Part shown: one piece after another, positions 17,359-25,634 of the stretch
Numbering within the stretch: the first letter of the stretch is position 1
Layout: each line of letters opens with the position of its first letter
Assembly: GCF_947387555.1 (NCBI RefSeq)
Contig: NZ_CANDNZ010000013.1
Location: 1-64,000, forward strand
Origin: Thalassomonas sp. RHCl1
Lineage (GTDB): Bacteria > Pseudomonadota > Gammaproteobacteria > Enterobacterales > Alteromonadaceae
Reading direction: 5' to 3'
Length of the DNA: 64,000 bases
Position numbers and translations under genes: made by a program
Notes under the pieces: model-generated
The model's database searches: none
Told to the model about the DNA's origin: nothing
Seen by the model: only the letters and a program-made list of their open reading frames with translations

Positions 17359-17898
17359 TCAGTCAGCTAACTCCAGCGTGGCTAAGTCGAACAGTTCAAT
17401 ATCGTCCATAGCTTTACTCATCATCAAAGCACCTTCCAATATTGAAATTAATTTAATTGCCCGGGTCTTGGCATGACTTGCCTCATCCGGGCTGAGTAAA
17501 ACATAAGACTGCTTAACCCACTCGATGTTGAGTTCAAAAAACCTTTTGATCTCAAACCTGACCTTATCCGGCAAACAATCGCTTTCCGCGCCCAGTAAAC
17601 CGCACAGGCACATTTTTTGATCTTTGATCAAAGCACTGCGGAATAACTCGATATATTTAGCAACAGGATTTTCACCTTGGTTGATAATATCGCCCGGTTC
17701 ACCCAAGGCATGCAAAAAAGCATCGGTATATTGATGCGCCAGCTCGGCGCCCAAATCTTCTTTAGTTTTGAAATGGTAATGCACACTCGCACTTTTAATG
17801 CCAACCTCATTGGCGATTTCCCTATGGCTGACATTATTGTAACCGCCGGTACGGACCCTGGCTTCGGCTACTTTTAAAATTTCATCTCTTCTGGACAT
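17359..17898 (-). CDS. TetR/AcrR family repressor
   Basis: This is a 179-residue protein. ATG 17898 is preferred because AAGAGG lies 5 nt upstream. The N-terminal helix-turn-helix is clear: I-L-K-V-A-E-A-R-V-R-T-G-G-Y-N-N-V-S-H-R-E-I-A-N-E-V-G-I-K-S-A-S-V-H-Y-H-F-K-T-K-E (about residues 6-46). The C-terminal part resembles the AcuR/TetR_C-type dimer and ligand domain and has two Cys in M-C-L-C-G-L-L-G-A-E-S-D-C-L-P. It is divergent from the SDR gene. A palindrome just upstream of its start matches palindromes at the SDR promoter, so it very likely represses itself and the SDR. The inducer is unknown. Confidence 0.88.
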   Translation of the reverse strand: MSRRDEILKVAEARVRTGGYNNVSHREIANEVGIKSASVHYHFKTKEDLGAELAHQYTDAFLHALGEPGDIINQGENPVAKYIELFRSALIKDQKMCLCGLLGAESDCLPDKVRFEIKRFFELNIEWVKQSYVLLSPDEASHAKTRAIKLISILEGALMMSKAMDDIELFDLATLELAD

Positions 17899-17922
17899 AT
17901 GCACCTCTTTTCAAAGGATCAT

Positions 17923-17938
17923 TATCTATCAGTAGATA
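17923..17938. promoter_or_regulatory. Putative TetR operator, autoregulatory
   Basis: TATCTA (17923-17928) and TAGATA (17933-17938) flank TCAG, 25 bp upstream of the TetR start codon. The arm length, 4-nt centre and sequence match the element at 18249-18264 (TACCTA-TCGG-TAGGTA), differing by one transition in each arm and one in the centre. Confidence 0.55.
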
Positions 17939-18026
17939 TATAAAAACAACAGGCACCCTTGATGCCTGGATAAAGCTGAAACCTGGTCAGCCGAAGTTAT
18001 CACCTGGCAGATCGTCATTTTTATCG

Positions 18027-18060
18027 ATAAATACTCCCGCAATGCTGCACGAGTATTTAT
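18027..18060. repeat. Inverted repeat in TetR-SDR intergenic region
   Basis: ATAAATACTC (18027-18036) and GAGTATTTAT (18051-18060) are a perfect 10-bp inverted repeat with a 14-nt loop. Its sequence is unlike the TetR palindromes. It could be an RNA hairpin or a second regulator site. Confidence 0.4.
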
Positions 18061-18182
18061 GACAGGGGAGGGAACCGCTCCATATATCCGATAAAAGAGA
18101 AATTTTTTCATTTTTTTATTTATAGCCATCCAATTGATTTTAAAGACTAATGAATAAAAAGACCTGATATCGAACGGATACA

Positions 18183-18264
18183 AACCTACCTAGTGATAGG
18201 TTTTTTATTGACAGTGAAAACAGATGGGGATAAATTACAACCACAAATTACCTATCGGTAGGTA
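18183..18264 (+). promoter_or_regulatory. SDR promoter flanked by two TetR-type operators
   Basis: A sigma-70-like promoter is visible: TTGACA (18208-18213), a 17-bp spacer and TAAATT (18231-18236). It is flanked upstream by AACCTACC-TAGT-GATAGGTT (18183-18202) and downstream by TACCTATCGGTAGGTA (18249-18264). The two sites share the half-elements CCTACC and GATAGG, joined directly in one and separated by 4 bp in the other. Sites on both sides of the core promoter would let a bound repressor block initiation. Confidence 0.6.
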
Positions 18265-18293
18265 GTTAATTTAAGATCTATCAGGAGAAAATT

Positions 18294-19061
18294 ATGTCAC
18301 AAGAAACAATTGCACTAATCGTCGGCGGTTCATCGGGTATGGGCAAAGAAACAGCAAAAAGATTGTTAAAAACCGGCAATACCGTGTTGATCCTTTCCCA
18401 TCAGGACAGCACACTGGCAGCAGCCAAGGCTGAGCTGGAAAGCGAAACCGGCGGCAGGGTGGAAACGGCAAAAGTCGATCTGTACGACCAGGCAGCCGTT
18501 GGCAACTTTATTAGGCAAATTGAATCGGAAACCCGCCATATCAACTACCTGGTCAATGCCGCCGGATTCTTCAAACCGGTAAGCTTTGTTGAACACAGCG
18601 CACAAGATTATGATCTGCAAATGGATATCAATAAATCCTTTTTCTTTATTACCCAGGCAGTAGTTAAAAACATGAAGCAGCACCAGGGCGGCTCTATCGT
18701 CAATATAGGTTCAATGTGGGCGCACCAAGCTGTGAAGGCGACACCATCTTCCGCCTACTCAATGCAAAAAGCCGCCTTGCATTCGCTGACACAACACCTG
18801 GCCATGGAACTTGCTGACGACGGCATCAGAGCAAACGCGGTGGCGCCGGCGGTTGTGCTTTCTTCCATTTATAAGTCGTTTATTCCGGAAGCCGAAATTA
18901 AGCAGCAGCTGCAAGGGTTTAACGAGTTTCATCCCATCGGCCGAATTGGCACCACTGAAGATGTCGCCGATGCCATTGAATTTTTACTTTCTGAAAAAGC
19001 AAGCTGGATCACAGGTACGGTACTCAATGTCGATGGCGGTGTAATGGCAGGGCGTAACTAA
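18294..19061 (+). CDS. Short-chain dehydrogenase/reductase (SDR)
   Basis: This is a 255-residue classical SDR. The nucleotide-binding loop is G-G-S-S-G-M-G (residues 11-17), N-A-A-G is at 88-91, and the catalytic residues are Ser140, Tyr155 and Lys159 (Y-S-M-Q-K). The C-terminal [14 protein letters not shown] and [11 protein letters not shown] motifs are also standard. It reduces or oxidises a carbonyl/alcohol with NAD(P)(H); the substrate is unknown. AGGAG (18283-18287) supports ATG 18294. Its promoter carries TetR-type operators and it diverges from the TetR gene, so the pair looks like an inducible detoxification or catabolic unit. Confidence 0.92.
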   Translation: MSQETIALIVGGSSGMGKETAKRLLKTGNTVLILSHQDSTLAAAKAELESETGGRVETAKVDLYDQAAVGNFIRQIESETRHINYLVNAAGFFKPVSFVEHSAQDYDLQMDINKSFFFITQAVVKNMKQHQGGSIVNIGSMWAHQAVKATPSSAYSMQKAALHSLTQHLAMELADDGIRANAVAPAVVLSSIYKSFIPEAEIKQQLQGFNEFHPIGRIGTTEDVADAIEFLLSEKASWITGTVLNVDGGVMAGRN

Positions 19062-19083
19062 TCATCGGCAATCGCCGTTGTTT

Positions 19084-19161
19084 GAAAGTAGCAGTCTAAC
19101 CCGCTAGCAATGCAGGTTTTTGCATTAGCTCCAAAGCCTAAAGCCGGTTAGACTCGCTTTC
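19084..19161. repeat. Structured intergenic element with nested inverted repeats
   Basis: The outer arms GAAAG (19084-19088)/CTTTC (19157-19161) and AGTCTAACC (19093-19101)/GGTTAGACT (19146-19154) enclose an inner hairpin GCTA...AATGCA (19103-19114)/TGCATT...AGC (19121-19129). ACCCGT/ACGGGT follows just outside. The element lies between the SDR and cupin genes. It may be an RNA processing or terminator structure, or a small mobile repeat. The boxes GTCTAAC and GTTAGAC fit integron attC core consensus, but the internal arms are offset (see rejected list). Confidence 0.4.
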
Positions 19162-19317
19162 ACACCCGTTACGGGTAAAGACGATGCAAAAAAGCATTTA
19201 AACAGACCATAAAATATATACAAGACTTCTGCAAAGCGTTTTAATCTTACAGTGTCTGTTTGCTTGGCAGACAAATTAACTATTTTATAAAGAGGATTGT
19301 ATTCTCAGGTGACTCTT

Positions 19318-20058
19318 ATGTTGGACAAAACATCCTACTGGCAGGAACTCTACGACAAAAGTCAAAGCTTAACCTTGCCCCAACAAGCCTCCACCGATCT
19401 GGTGTTAAATCATGATCTGGGGTTACCGGCAACCGTTCAAACCAGTGAAGCTCAATGGCAGCCTTCCCCCGCGAAAGGGGTGAAAAGGCTGCTGTTAGAA
19501 AGAAAAGGCGGCGAAAAAACAACCCGGGCAACCAGCATAGTTTCCTATGAGCCCGGCAGCTACTTCGAACCCCATGCCCATCCTAAAGGGGAAGAATTCC
19601 TGGTGCTTTCGGGCACATTTTCAGACGAATACGGCGACTACCCCGCCGGTACTTATGTCAGGAATCCCCCCGGTTCCAGCCATAAACCCTTTAGCCGGGA
19701 GGGCTGCATGATTTTTGTTAAGCTTCAACAATTTGAAATAACAGATAACGAACGTATCGTCATCAAGCTTAATGAAAAAAGGCCAGATGAATCAAAACTT
19801 CATTACAACCTTAAAACTTTATTTAACGACTATGAACGTGTCGAAATCATCAATGTGAAAGAGAATTGTTCGCTTCCCGAGGCATGGACAATATTAGGCG
19901 TTGAGCTTTTGGTTTTGGACGGTGCCATCAGTGATGGTAATCAAATTCTCAATACCGGTAGCTGGCTGCGTTTACCCATGAATTCACCGATAAAATTAAC
20001 GGCGCTGAAAAACTCAACCTACTATTTCAAATTCGGACACCTGAGAGCTGAAACATAA
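19318..20058 (+). CDS. ChrR-like cupin domain protein
   Basis: This is a 246-residue protein. ATG 19318 is chosen because AGGTG (19307-19311) lies 6 nt upstream; the frame opens at TTG 19297 without a suitable site. It contains a cupin of the ChrR C-terminal type: G-S-Y-F-E-P-H-A-H-P-K-G-E-E-F-L-V-L-S-G-T-F-S-D-E-Y-G-D-Y-P-A-G-T-Y-V-R-N-P-P-G-S-S-H (His, His, Glu, His metal ligands). A second, more degenerate cupin-like half follows (W-T-I-L-G-V-E-L-L-V-L-D-G-A). In Rhodobacter, ChrR is a zinc anti-sigma factor, but this protein lacks the N-terminal anti-sigma domain. It may be a metal-binding enzyme or sensor. Confidence 0.8.
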   Translation: MLDKTSYWQELYDKSQSLTLPQQASTDLVLNHDLGLPATVQTSEAQWQPSPAKGVKRLLLERKGGEKTTRATSIVSYEPGSYFEPHAHPKGEEFLVLSGTFSDEYGDYPAGTYVRNPPGSSHKPFSREGCMIFVKLQQFEITDNERIVIKLNEKRPDESKLHYNLKTLFNDYERVEIINVKENCSLPEAWTILGVELLVLDGAISDGNQILNTGSWLRLPMNSPIKLTALKNSTYYFKFGHLRAET

Positions 20059-20089
20059 ACAACAGGCATTCAAGATTCTTCTTGTCCGC

Positions 20090-20989
20090 TTAAGGGACAG
20101 GATTATCCTTAAAATAACCTTTTGCCAATTCAACAAAAGTCTTCACTCGATTCGACAAGTCATATCTATGAGGGTAAATCGCTGATATCGTTAAAGGTTT
20201 AATGCTATATGTTGGTATAACTTCCACCAGCAGGCCCTTTTCCACCCAGGGGGCAACAGAATAACTCGGTGCTTGAATTATGCCCATATCATGTGCCGCA
20301 GCTTCATTTAATAAACGGCCGTTATCAGACATCCAGTCCCAATGAAACTTAATGGCCTTTTGCTCACCTTCAACAACAAACAACCATTGCTCTTTACGAA
20401 TACTATGCTTAAAAAACAGTAATTTATGCTGGTGTAAATCTTCCGGTTTTTCCGGCATGCCGTAACGGGCCAAATAAGCCGGACTGGCCCATAATGACAG
20501 CCTGGATGTACACACAACCTGAGCGATATGACTGGCATTAGGCAGAGCGGGGGCGACCCGGAATACCAAATCAACACCACTATCAAATAAATCCACCGGG
20601 GTATTGCTTAAGGTAAATTCCAGCGCTACCCGGGGAAACTTCTCCCGGTATAAATCAATCAAAGGCGCCAGATACAAGCCACCAAACTCTATGCTGGCGG
20701 AAATGGTCAGCTTACCCGCAGGCTCATGTGCAAGTTCAGACACTTGTTGCTCGACCTGGTTGATTTTGTGTAATAAGGGACGGATTTGCTGCAAATATTG
20801 ATTACCGGCATCCGTTAAGTACACCTTGCGGGTATTTCTTTTAAGCAGCAAACAGCCCAGGGATTGCTCAAGCTGCTTAACGTATCGGCTGATCATAGTA
20901 GCGGATACCGCCATTTCATCAGCAGCCGAAGCAAAACTCCCCCGCTCGGCAACAAAACAGAAGGCACGCATAGCGTCAAACTTATTCAT
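20090..20989 (-). CDS. LysR family transcriptional regulator
   Basis: This 299-residue protein has the LysR winged-helix N-terminus (F-D-A-M-R-A-F-C-F-V-A-E-R-G-S-F-A-S-A-A-D-E-M-A-V-S-A-T-M-I-S-R-Y-V-K-Q-L-E). A periplasmic-binding-like effector domain follows, with G-K-L-T-I-S-A-S-I-E-F-G and the F-R-V-A-P strand. ATG 20989 is preferred to the adjacent TTG. It resembles the subgroup whose members repress neighbouring redox genes. It is divergent from the amidohydrolase-RidA gene with ~110 bp between starts, the classic layout for LysR control of a divergent target. The effector is unknown. Confidence 0.9.
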   Translation of the reverse strand: MNKFDAMRAFCFVAERGSFASAADEMAVSATMISRYVKQLEQSLGCLLLKRNTRKVYLTDAGNQYLQQIRPLLHKINQVEQQVSELAHEPAGKLTISASIEFGGLYLAPLIDLYREKFPRVALEFTLSNTPVDLFDSGVDLVFRVAPALPNASHIAQVVCTSRLSLWASPAYLARYGMPEKPEDLHQHKLLFFKHSIRKEQWLFVVEGEQKAIKFHWDWMSDNGRLLNEAAAHDMGIIQAPSYSVAPWVEKGLLVEVIPTYSIKPLTISAIYPHRYDLSNRVKTFVELAKGYFKDNPVP

Positions 20990-21102
20990 CAATCAGCCCA
21001 ACTATCTACTAAAAGTTCACAGACTATAAACTTAAGTGCGCTTTAAAACCATAACTGTTCTGTGCAAACTGTTTGCCAAAGCTCAAGCAAGGACTCTTTT
21101 TC

Positions 21103-22746
21103 ATGAATAGCAAACGTTGCTTAACCTTATTATTAACCACTGCGTGTTTAAGTTTTGCTGCAACAAGTAAAACCATAGCATTGAAAAACATTAATATTAT
21201 CAATGTAGAAACACTGACTATCGACAAGTCGAAAACCATATTAATAGAAGACGATAAAATTAAGGCGATTTTAGCATCAAAGAGCCCGCTCCCAGGTAAC
21301 AATGTCATCGCCATTGACATGACAGACAAATATGCCATGCCGGGATTAATCGACACCCATGTTCATCACGCCACCTCTCCCGATGACTGGGACAATGATA
21401 AAATAACACGCACCCGCTTGAGAAATTTATTGCGCGGCGGTGTCACCTCGGTTCGCGACATGGGCGGCGATACCCGTGCTTTAAGCTCGCTAAAACGCCG
21501 TGCAGACAACGATCTCATTCAATCTCCGGATATTTACTATTCGGTGATTATCGCGGGCGAGGAGTTTTTCTCAGATCCCAGAACCATAGCTTCAGCGAAA
21601 GGGGAGACCCCCGGAGCCGTAGACTGGATGCGCGCCGTTGATGAAACAACCGACCTCGACCAAGTGATGTTAAAGGCCCGGGGAACGGGGGCAACCGGCA
21701 TTAAAATTTATGCCAAAGTCCCCCCGGCCATGATGGGCAAATTACAGACGGCAGCCAAAAAGCATGGCTTAAAAGTATGGTCACATGCCTTTGTCGGCCC
21801 GGCACGGCCAGCGGATGCCATAAAAGGCGGTGTAGAAACCATCTCCCATGCGCCGGATATTTCTTCCCATGTTGTTGACAACTTTTATCAGCTGCGCAGG
21901 CAAGACAAACATATCACCGAAGCCCAGAAAAAAGAGTCTTTCGAGCTGGAACGTTATCAAGAGTTAATGGTACAAATGAAAGCGCAGGGCACACTTTTTG
22001 ACCCAACCCTCACGGTATTTGAAATGTCCAAAGCGCAGCGGGGGAAGCGGGGGGAGTTAATGTACCAATGGGCTAAAGTATTCACCCGCTTGGCCCATGA
22101 GCACAAAATAAAAATTGCCACCGGTACCGACGGCACCAGCGATCAATACCAGCTTGATTACCCCCTGGTACAAAAAGAAATGCAGCTATTGGTCGATGAT
22201 ATCGGCCTGACTCCGCTTGAGGCGATACAGTCGGCAACCACCATAGGCGCACAGGTGATAGGCATAGAAAGCAGCCACGGCCAGGTGAAAGCAAATTATG
22301 CCGCCAACTTAGTTATTTTAAATAAAGACCCGAGCGATAATATCAAGCATGCCTTAGACATTGCCCATGTCATTAAAAATGGAGAGTTTATTCACCGGGG
22401 AGACAGTAAAGAATTACCTTTTGTCAGCGCTAAACCCGCCGCCGGCATGTTGTGGCTTTCGGGACAAATTGGTAACTTCCCCTCTACCATGACCCTGGCA
22501 GGGGAAGATATTGGCAGCCAAATGACACAGGCAATGAAAAACATAGGTGCGGTGCTGCAAGAATATGATCTCGGCTACAACGACATTGTCAAATGTACCC
22601 TAATGCTGGCAGATATCAAAGATTGGCCGGCAGCCAATAAAGCCTATAAACCATTTTTCCAGTCGTTACCGGCACGCAGCGCCTTTGCCACTTCCGGCCT
22701 GGCACTAAATGCCAAGGTTGAAGTGGAATGCTCGGCCGAACTATAG
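21103..22746 (+). CDS. Exported amidohydrolase fused to a RidA (YjgF/UK114) domain
   Basis: This 547-residue protein starts at ATG 21103 (AAGGA upstream) with a signal peptide (C-L-T-L-L-L-T-T-A-C-L-S-F-A-A). Residues ~25-435 form an imidazolonepropionase-like metal-dependent amidohydrolase: the H-V-H motif at 86-88 in P-G-L-I-D-T-H-V-H-H, a probable metal-bridging Lys in G-I-K-I-Y-A-K, W-S-H-A, E-T-I-S-H-A and the Asp in A-T-G-T-D-G-T. Residues ~440-547 are a complete RidA domain (G-M-L-W-L-S-G-Q-I-G, Q-A-M-K-N-I-G-A-V-L, V-K-C-T, then L-P-A-R-S and V-E-V-E-C with the conserved Arg and Glu). RidA hydrolyses reactive enamines/imines, so the fusion may clear an imine released by the hydrolase. 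It is divergent from a LysR gene. Confidence 0.85.
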   Translation: MNSKRCLTLLLTTACLSFAATSKTIALKNINIINVETLTIDKSKTILIEDDKIKAILASKSPLPGNNVIAIDMTDKYAMPGLIDTHVHHATSPDDWDNDKITRTRLRNLLRGGVTSVRDMGGDTRALSSLKRRADNDLIQSPDIYYSVIIAGEEFFSDPRTIASAKGETPGAVDWMRAVDETTDLDQVMLKARGTGATGIKIYAKVPPAMMGKLQTAAKKHGLKVWSHAFVGPARPADAIKGGVETISHAPDISSHVVDNFYQLRRQDKHITEAQKKESFELERYQELMVQMKAQGTLFDPTLTVFEMSKAQRGKRGELMYQWAKVFTRLAHEHKIKIATGTDGTSDQYQLDYPLVQKEMQLLVDDIGLTPLEAIQSATTIGAQVIGIESSHGQVKANYAANLVILNKDPSDNIKHALDIAHVIKNGEFIHRGDSKELPFVSAKPAAGMLWLSGQIGNFPSTMTLAGEDIGSQMTQAMKNIGAVLQEYDLGYNDIVKCTLMLADIKDWPAANKAYKPFFQSLPARSAFATSGLALNAKVEVECSAEL

Positions 22747-22803
22747 CAGTCAACAATATCAGCGTGATTTGACGGCCCTGATCACAAGACAAAATATCGT
22801 TAG

Positions 22804-22823
22804 CACCAGGGACAAGCCTGGTG
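22804..22823 (+). terminator. Hairpin after amidohydrolase-RidA gene
   Basis: CACCAGG (22804-22810) and CCTGGTG (22817-22823) form a 7-bp GC-rich stem, extended by weaker pairs, 57 bp after the stop. It lacks a clear T-run, so it is a probable rather than certain terminator. Confidence 0.5.
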
Positions 22824-22982
22824 TTAGCCACTTATGCTGCAGTGACCTCAACGGATATCAATAGCTTTGCCAAGCAAGTATAAAAAGATAGTGAAAGCGA
22901 TTGCCGCAAGGTTTTTGATAACCGTTTATTAACCGGCTATTTGTTAAGCTAGCCGCCAATAAAACTAATATGGCGGGTTGTT

Positions 22983-24371
22983 TTGACATTTCCTAAAAAA
23001 ATATCGGTACTTGTGCTGGCCATCGCCCTGTCGGCCTGTTCTGCCACGGATAAGCCCGGCAACTTTGATCCGGACAATAAACTCAATATTACCTTGCCCT
23101 CCGCCTGGTCTGAAATCCCCACAAGCGGCGATAATCAAGGTCACCAGAGTCTCGGTGAGCTGGTGGATTTTGCTTTACAGCACAACCAGCAACTTAAACA
23201 ACAGGCTTATGCACTGGCGGCGGACAAGCTCAATATCTCAGTGGCGCAAAGTGAACTATGGCCGCAAATTACCGCCGGCCTGACTAGCCAGCGGCGAAAA
23301 AGCGACAACGGCACGTTTAGCAACGAAAGCGGCCTCTCTTTTGATATTGCTTATGAAATTGACTTGTGGGGCAAATTATCCGCCGCAGAAAAAAATGCCA
23401 CATTAAGCTATCTGGCTGCAGAGCAGGCATTTATCCAGGCCAAACAAACCCTGGCGGCAGAGGTGATCAAGTCTTACCTGGAAATCATCCAGGCAAAACA
23501 GCTGCTGCATTTGTATGAAAACCGCCGCGAGGCTGCGAAAAATAACTTGTTGATCGTCGAGCGCGGACACAGGCTTGGCCTCAATGAAGCCCTGGACGTT
23601 TATCTTACCCGCAATGAATATACCAGCGAACAATCGAGAGTGGCCACCCAGGAAAGTGTAGTTATCACCGCCACCCGGACATTCGAGCGTTTAATGGGGC
23701 AATATCCCAGCGGCCTGGTTAATTTCAGCCGGGAGATCCCCATGTGGCTGGAAGAAATCCGCCAGGTGATCCCTTCCGATTTAATTGCGCAAAAGCCTTC
23801 TATTCAATCTGCCTGGCTATCGCTGTTGGCATCGGATGCCAATCTGGCCTTTAGCCATAAGCAAAGGTTTCCCAGCCTGAATATTTCAGCCTCAATCGGC
23901 CAGTCGGCCCCAAAAGTCGAGAACCTGCTGGACGCTTCTTCCCTGGCCTGGTCAGTGCTTGGGGGGATCACCGCCCCGGTTTTCAATGCCGGACGTTTAA
24001 AGGCCAATGAAGACATTGCCCGGCTGCAATTAAGGCAGGCAGAGCAGGCTTATGTCGCTGAAATTTATGATGCCTTTACCGCTGTTGAAAATGCCCTGAC
24101 CTTAGATGCCAGCACCAAAAAAACCTTAACCACGGCGCTTGAAGCTGAATTTAATGCCATTGAAGCAGAAACCCTGTCCTTTGAGCAGTATCAGAAAGGC
24201 CTGGTCAGTTATGCCACGGTATTGGTGTCCCAGCAGCGCTCGCTGGAAGCACAAAGTAGTGTCATCCAGTTAAAAACCCAGCTGGCAAGCAACCGGATAG
24301 AGCTGATGCTTGCCCTCGGCGGTAACCAACTTCCCCTGACTGCTGACGCTAAACTCAAGCCCCAGAGATAA
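22983..24371 (+). CDS. Outer-membrane efflux lipoprotein (NodT/OprM-type channel)
   Basis: This 462-residue protein, apparently starting at TTG 22983, has a lipoprotein signal (I-S-V-L-V-L-A-I-A-L-S-A-C, lipobox L-S-A-C). The rest is the TolC/OprM fold: two repeats of long amphipathic helices rich in Ala/Gln/Glu with short strand segments (L-V-D-F-A-L-Q-H-N-Q-Q-L-K-Q-Q near the start of repeat 1; P-S-L-N-I-S-A-S-I-G-Q-S in repeat 2). A trimer forms the outer-membrane exit duct. It is the first gene of a five-gene operon with adaptor, RND pump, response regulator and sensor kinase; the next start follows its stop by 3 bp. Confidence 0.9.
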   Translation: MTFPKKISVLVLAIALSACSATDKPGNFDPDNKLNITLPSAWSEIPTSGDNQGHQSLGELVDFALQHNQQLKQQAYALAADKLNISVAQSELWPQITAGLTSQRRKSDNGTFSNESGLSFDIAYEIDLWGKLSAAEKNATLSYLAAEQAFIQAKQTLAAEVIKSYLEIIQAKQLLHLYENRREAAKNNLLIVERGHRLGLNEALDVYLTRNEYTSEQSRVATQESVVITATRTFERLMGQYPSGLVNFSREIPMWLEEIRQVIPSDLIAQKPSIQSAWLSLLASDANLAFSHKQRFPSLNISASIGQSAPKVENLLDASSLAWSVLGGITAPVFNAGRLKANEDIARLQLRQAEQAYVAEIYDAFTAVENALTLDASTKKTLTTALEAEFNAIEAETLSFEQYQKGLVSYATVLVSQQRSLEAQSSVIQLKTQLASNRIELMLALGGNQLPLTADAKLKPQR

Positions 24372-24374
24372 AAG

Positions 24375-25634
24375 ATGGATATGAAAAAACTTAATAAAAT
24401 CATTATTCCGGCGCTGCTTATACTCACTGCCAGCGCGGCCGTGATGGCCATTATCAACAATCCCCCAAAGTCCGAGGGTCGCAGCCGCGGGCAGGAAAAC
24501 AAAATGAACGTGGCGGCAGCAAAGATCGCCCCCCGGGATTTTCAGGTGAAACTTGCCAGTTACGGTGTGGTACAGCCTAAAACCCGCACCAGCCTGATCA
24601 GTCAGGTGTCGGGAGAGGTAGTTTATCTTTCCGACAAGTTCCGCGAAGGCGGCTTTTTTAATAAAGGCGAACGGCTATTAACGGTTGATCCCCGGGATTA
24701 CCGGGCAAATGTTGATATCGCCAGGGCAGCACTTGCCGCTGCCGATCTTGCCCTGAAGGAAGAGCAGGCCAGGGGAACACAGGCATTGGAAGACTGGCTA
24801 CGATTGCGCAAAGATGAAAAACCCGACGAACTGGCCATGCGCAAACCCCAACTGGCCTATGCCAAAGCCAACCTGGGGGCGGCCCGGGCAGAGCTTAACA
24901 AGGCATTGCTTGCACTGGAGCGCACCGAAATTAAGGCCCCATATAACGGCCGGGTATTGTCCAAACAGGTGGATATCGGCCAGGTAATTGCCGGCAATAG
25001 CCTGCTCGGGGAAATATACGCCACGGATGTGGTGGAAGTGCGCCTGCCGGTAAATAATGAAGATTTGCCTTTGCTGGACCTGCCGGAAGAATTTCGTCAA
25101 GGCAGCTATTCGCAGCAAAACATTCGGGTTCATTTTACTTCGGACCTGTACCAAACACAGACATGGCAGGGACAAGTTGTCAGGACCGAAGGGGCGATAG
25201 ACCAAAACTCCCAGCAGCTTTATGTGGTCGCCGAAATTAAAGATCCCTTCAGCATCAGCAAAGACCAGTCGCCGGTAAAAATTGGCCAGTATGTTAACGC
25301 CACCATTTTCGGCAAGTTGTTAACCGATGCCATAGTGATAGACAAAAATACCATCTACCAGGAAAGTTATGTCTATACCCTGGTCAATGAGGCCTTAAAG
25401 CGCACCGACATTGATATCCGCTGGCAAAACGAAACCCTGGCCATTATCGACCGGGGTTTGTCGGCAACAAGCATATTAGTTTCCACGCCGCTGGGCATGG
25501 TCAGTTCGGGCACCCGGGTGAATGTGATCAATGCCGGCGGCTCGCCGAATAAACGCCCCGGTAAAGACAGGGGCAAAGGCAAAAATAAAGACAAACAGCA
25601 GTCGATAGCCGCCGCCGGGGGAGCCAAGTCATGA
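24375..25634 (+). CDS. RND efflux periplasmic adaptor
   Basis: This is a 419-residue HlyD/AcrA-type membrane fusion protein. One N-terminal transmembrane or signal segment (I-I-I-P-A-L-L-I-L-T-A-S-A-A-V-M-A-I-I) is followed by the lipoyl half-motif Q-V-S-G-E-V-V-Y-L-S and F-N-K-G-E-R-L-L-T-V-D. A helical hairpin follows, then the second half-motif I-K-A-P-Y-N-G-R-V-L-S-K-Q-V-D-I-G-Q, and beta-barrel domains. The last ~35 residues are an unusual Lys/Gly-rich low-complexity tail (P-G-K-D-R-G-K-G-K-N-K-D-K). ATG 24381 is an alternative start. Its stop overlaps the pump start (ATGA). Confidence 0.9.
   Translation: MDMKKLNKIIIPALLILTASAAVMAIINNPPKSEGRSRGQENKMNVAAAKIAPRDFQVKLASYGVVQPKTRTSLISQVSGEVVYLSDKFREGGFFNKGERLLTVDPRDYRANVDIARAALAAADLALKEEQARGTQALEDWLRLRKDEKPDELAMRKPQLAYAKANLGAARAELNKALLALERTEIKAPYNGRVLSKQVDIGQVIAGNSLLGEIYATDVVEVRLPVNNEDLPLLDLPEEFRQGSYSQQNIRVHFTSDLYQTQTWQGQVVRTEGAIDQNSQQLYVVAEIKDPFSISKDQSPVKIGQYVNATIFGKLLTDAIVIDKNTIYQESYVYTLVNEALKRTDIDIRWQNETLAIIDRGLSATSILVSTPLGMVSSGTRVNVINAGGSPNKRPGKDRGKGKNKDKQQSIAAAGGAKS

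Noticed and set aside
17929-18183. 84-codon minus-strand gene between TetR and SDR
   Set aside because: It runs through the putative operators and inverted repeat and has no ribosome site or family resemblance.
19093-19154. Integron attC site
   Set aside because: The outer boxes fit the R''/R' consensus, but the internal complementary arms are 3 nt from one box and about 17 nt from the other. No integrase or cassette array is present, and the flanking SDR has its own promoter and operators.
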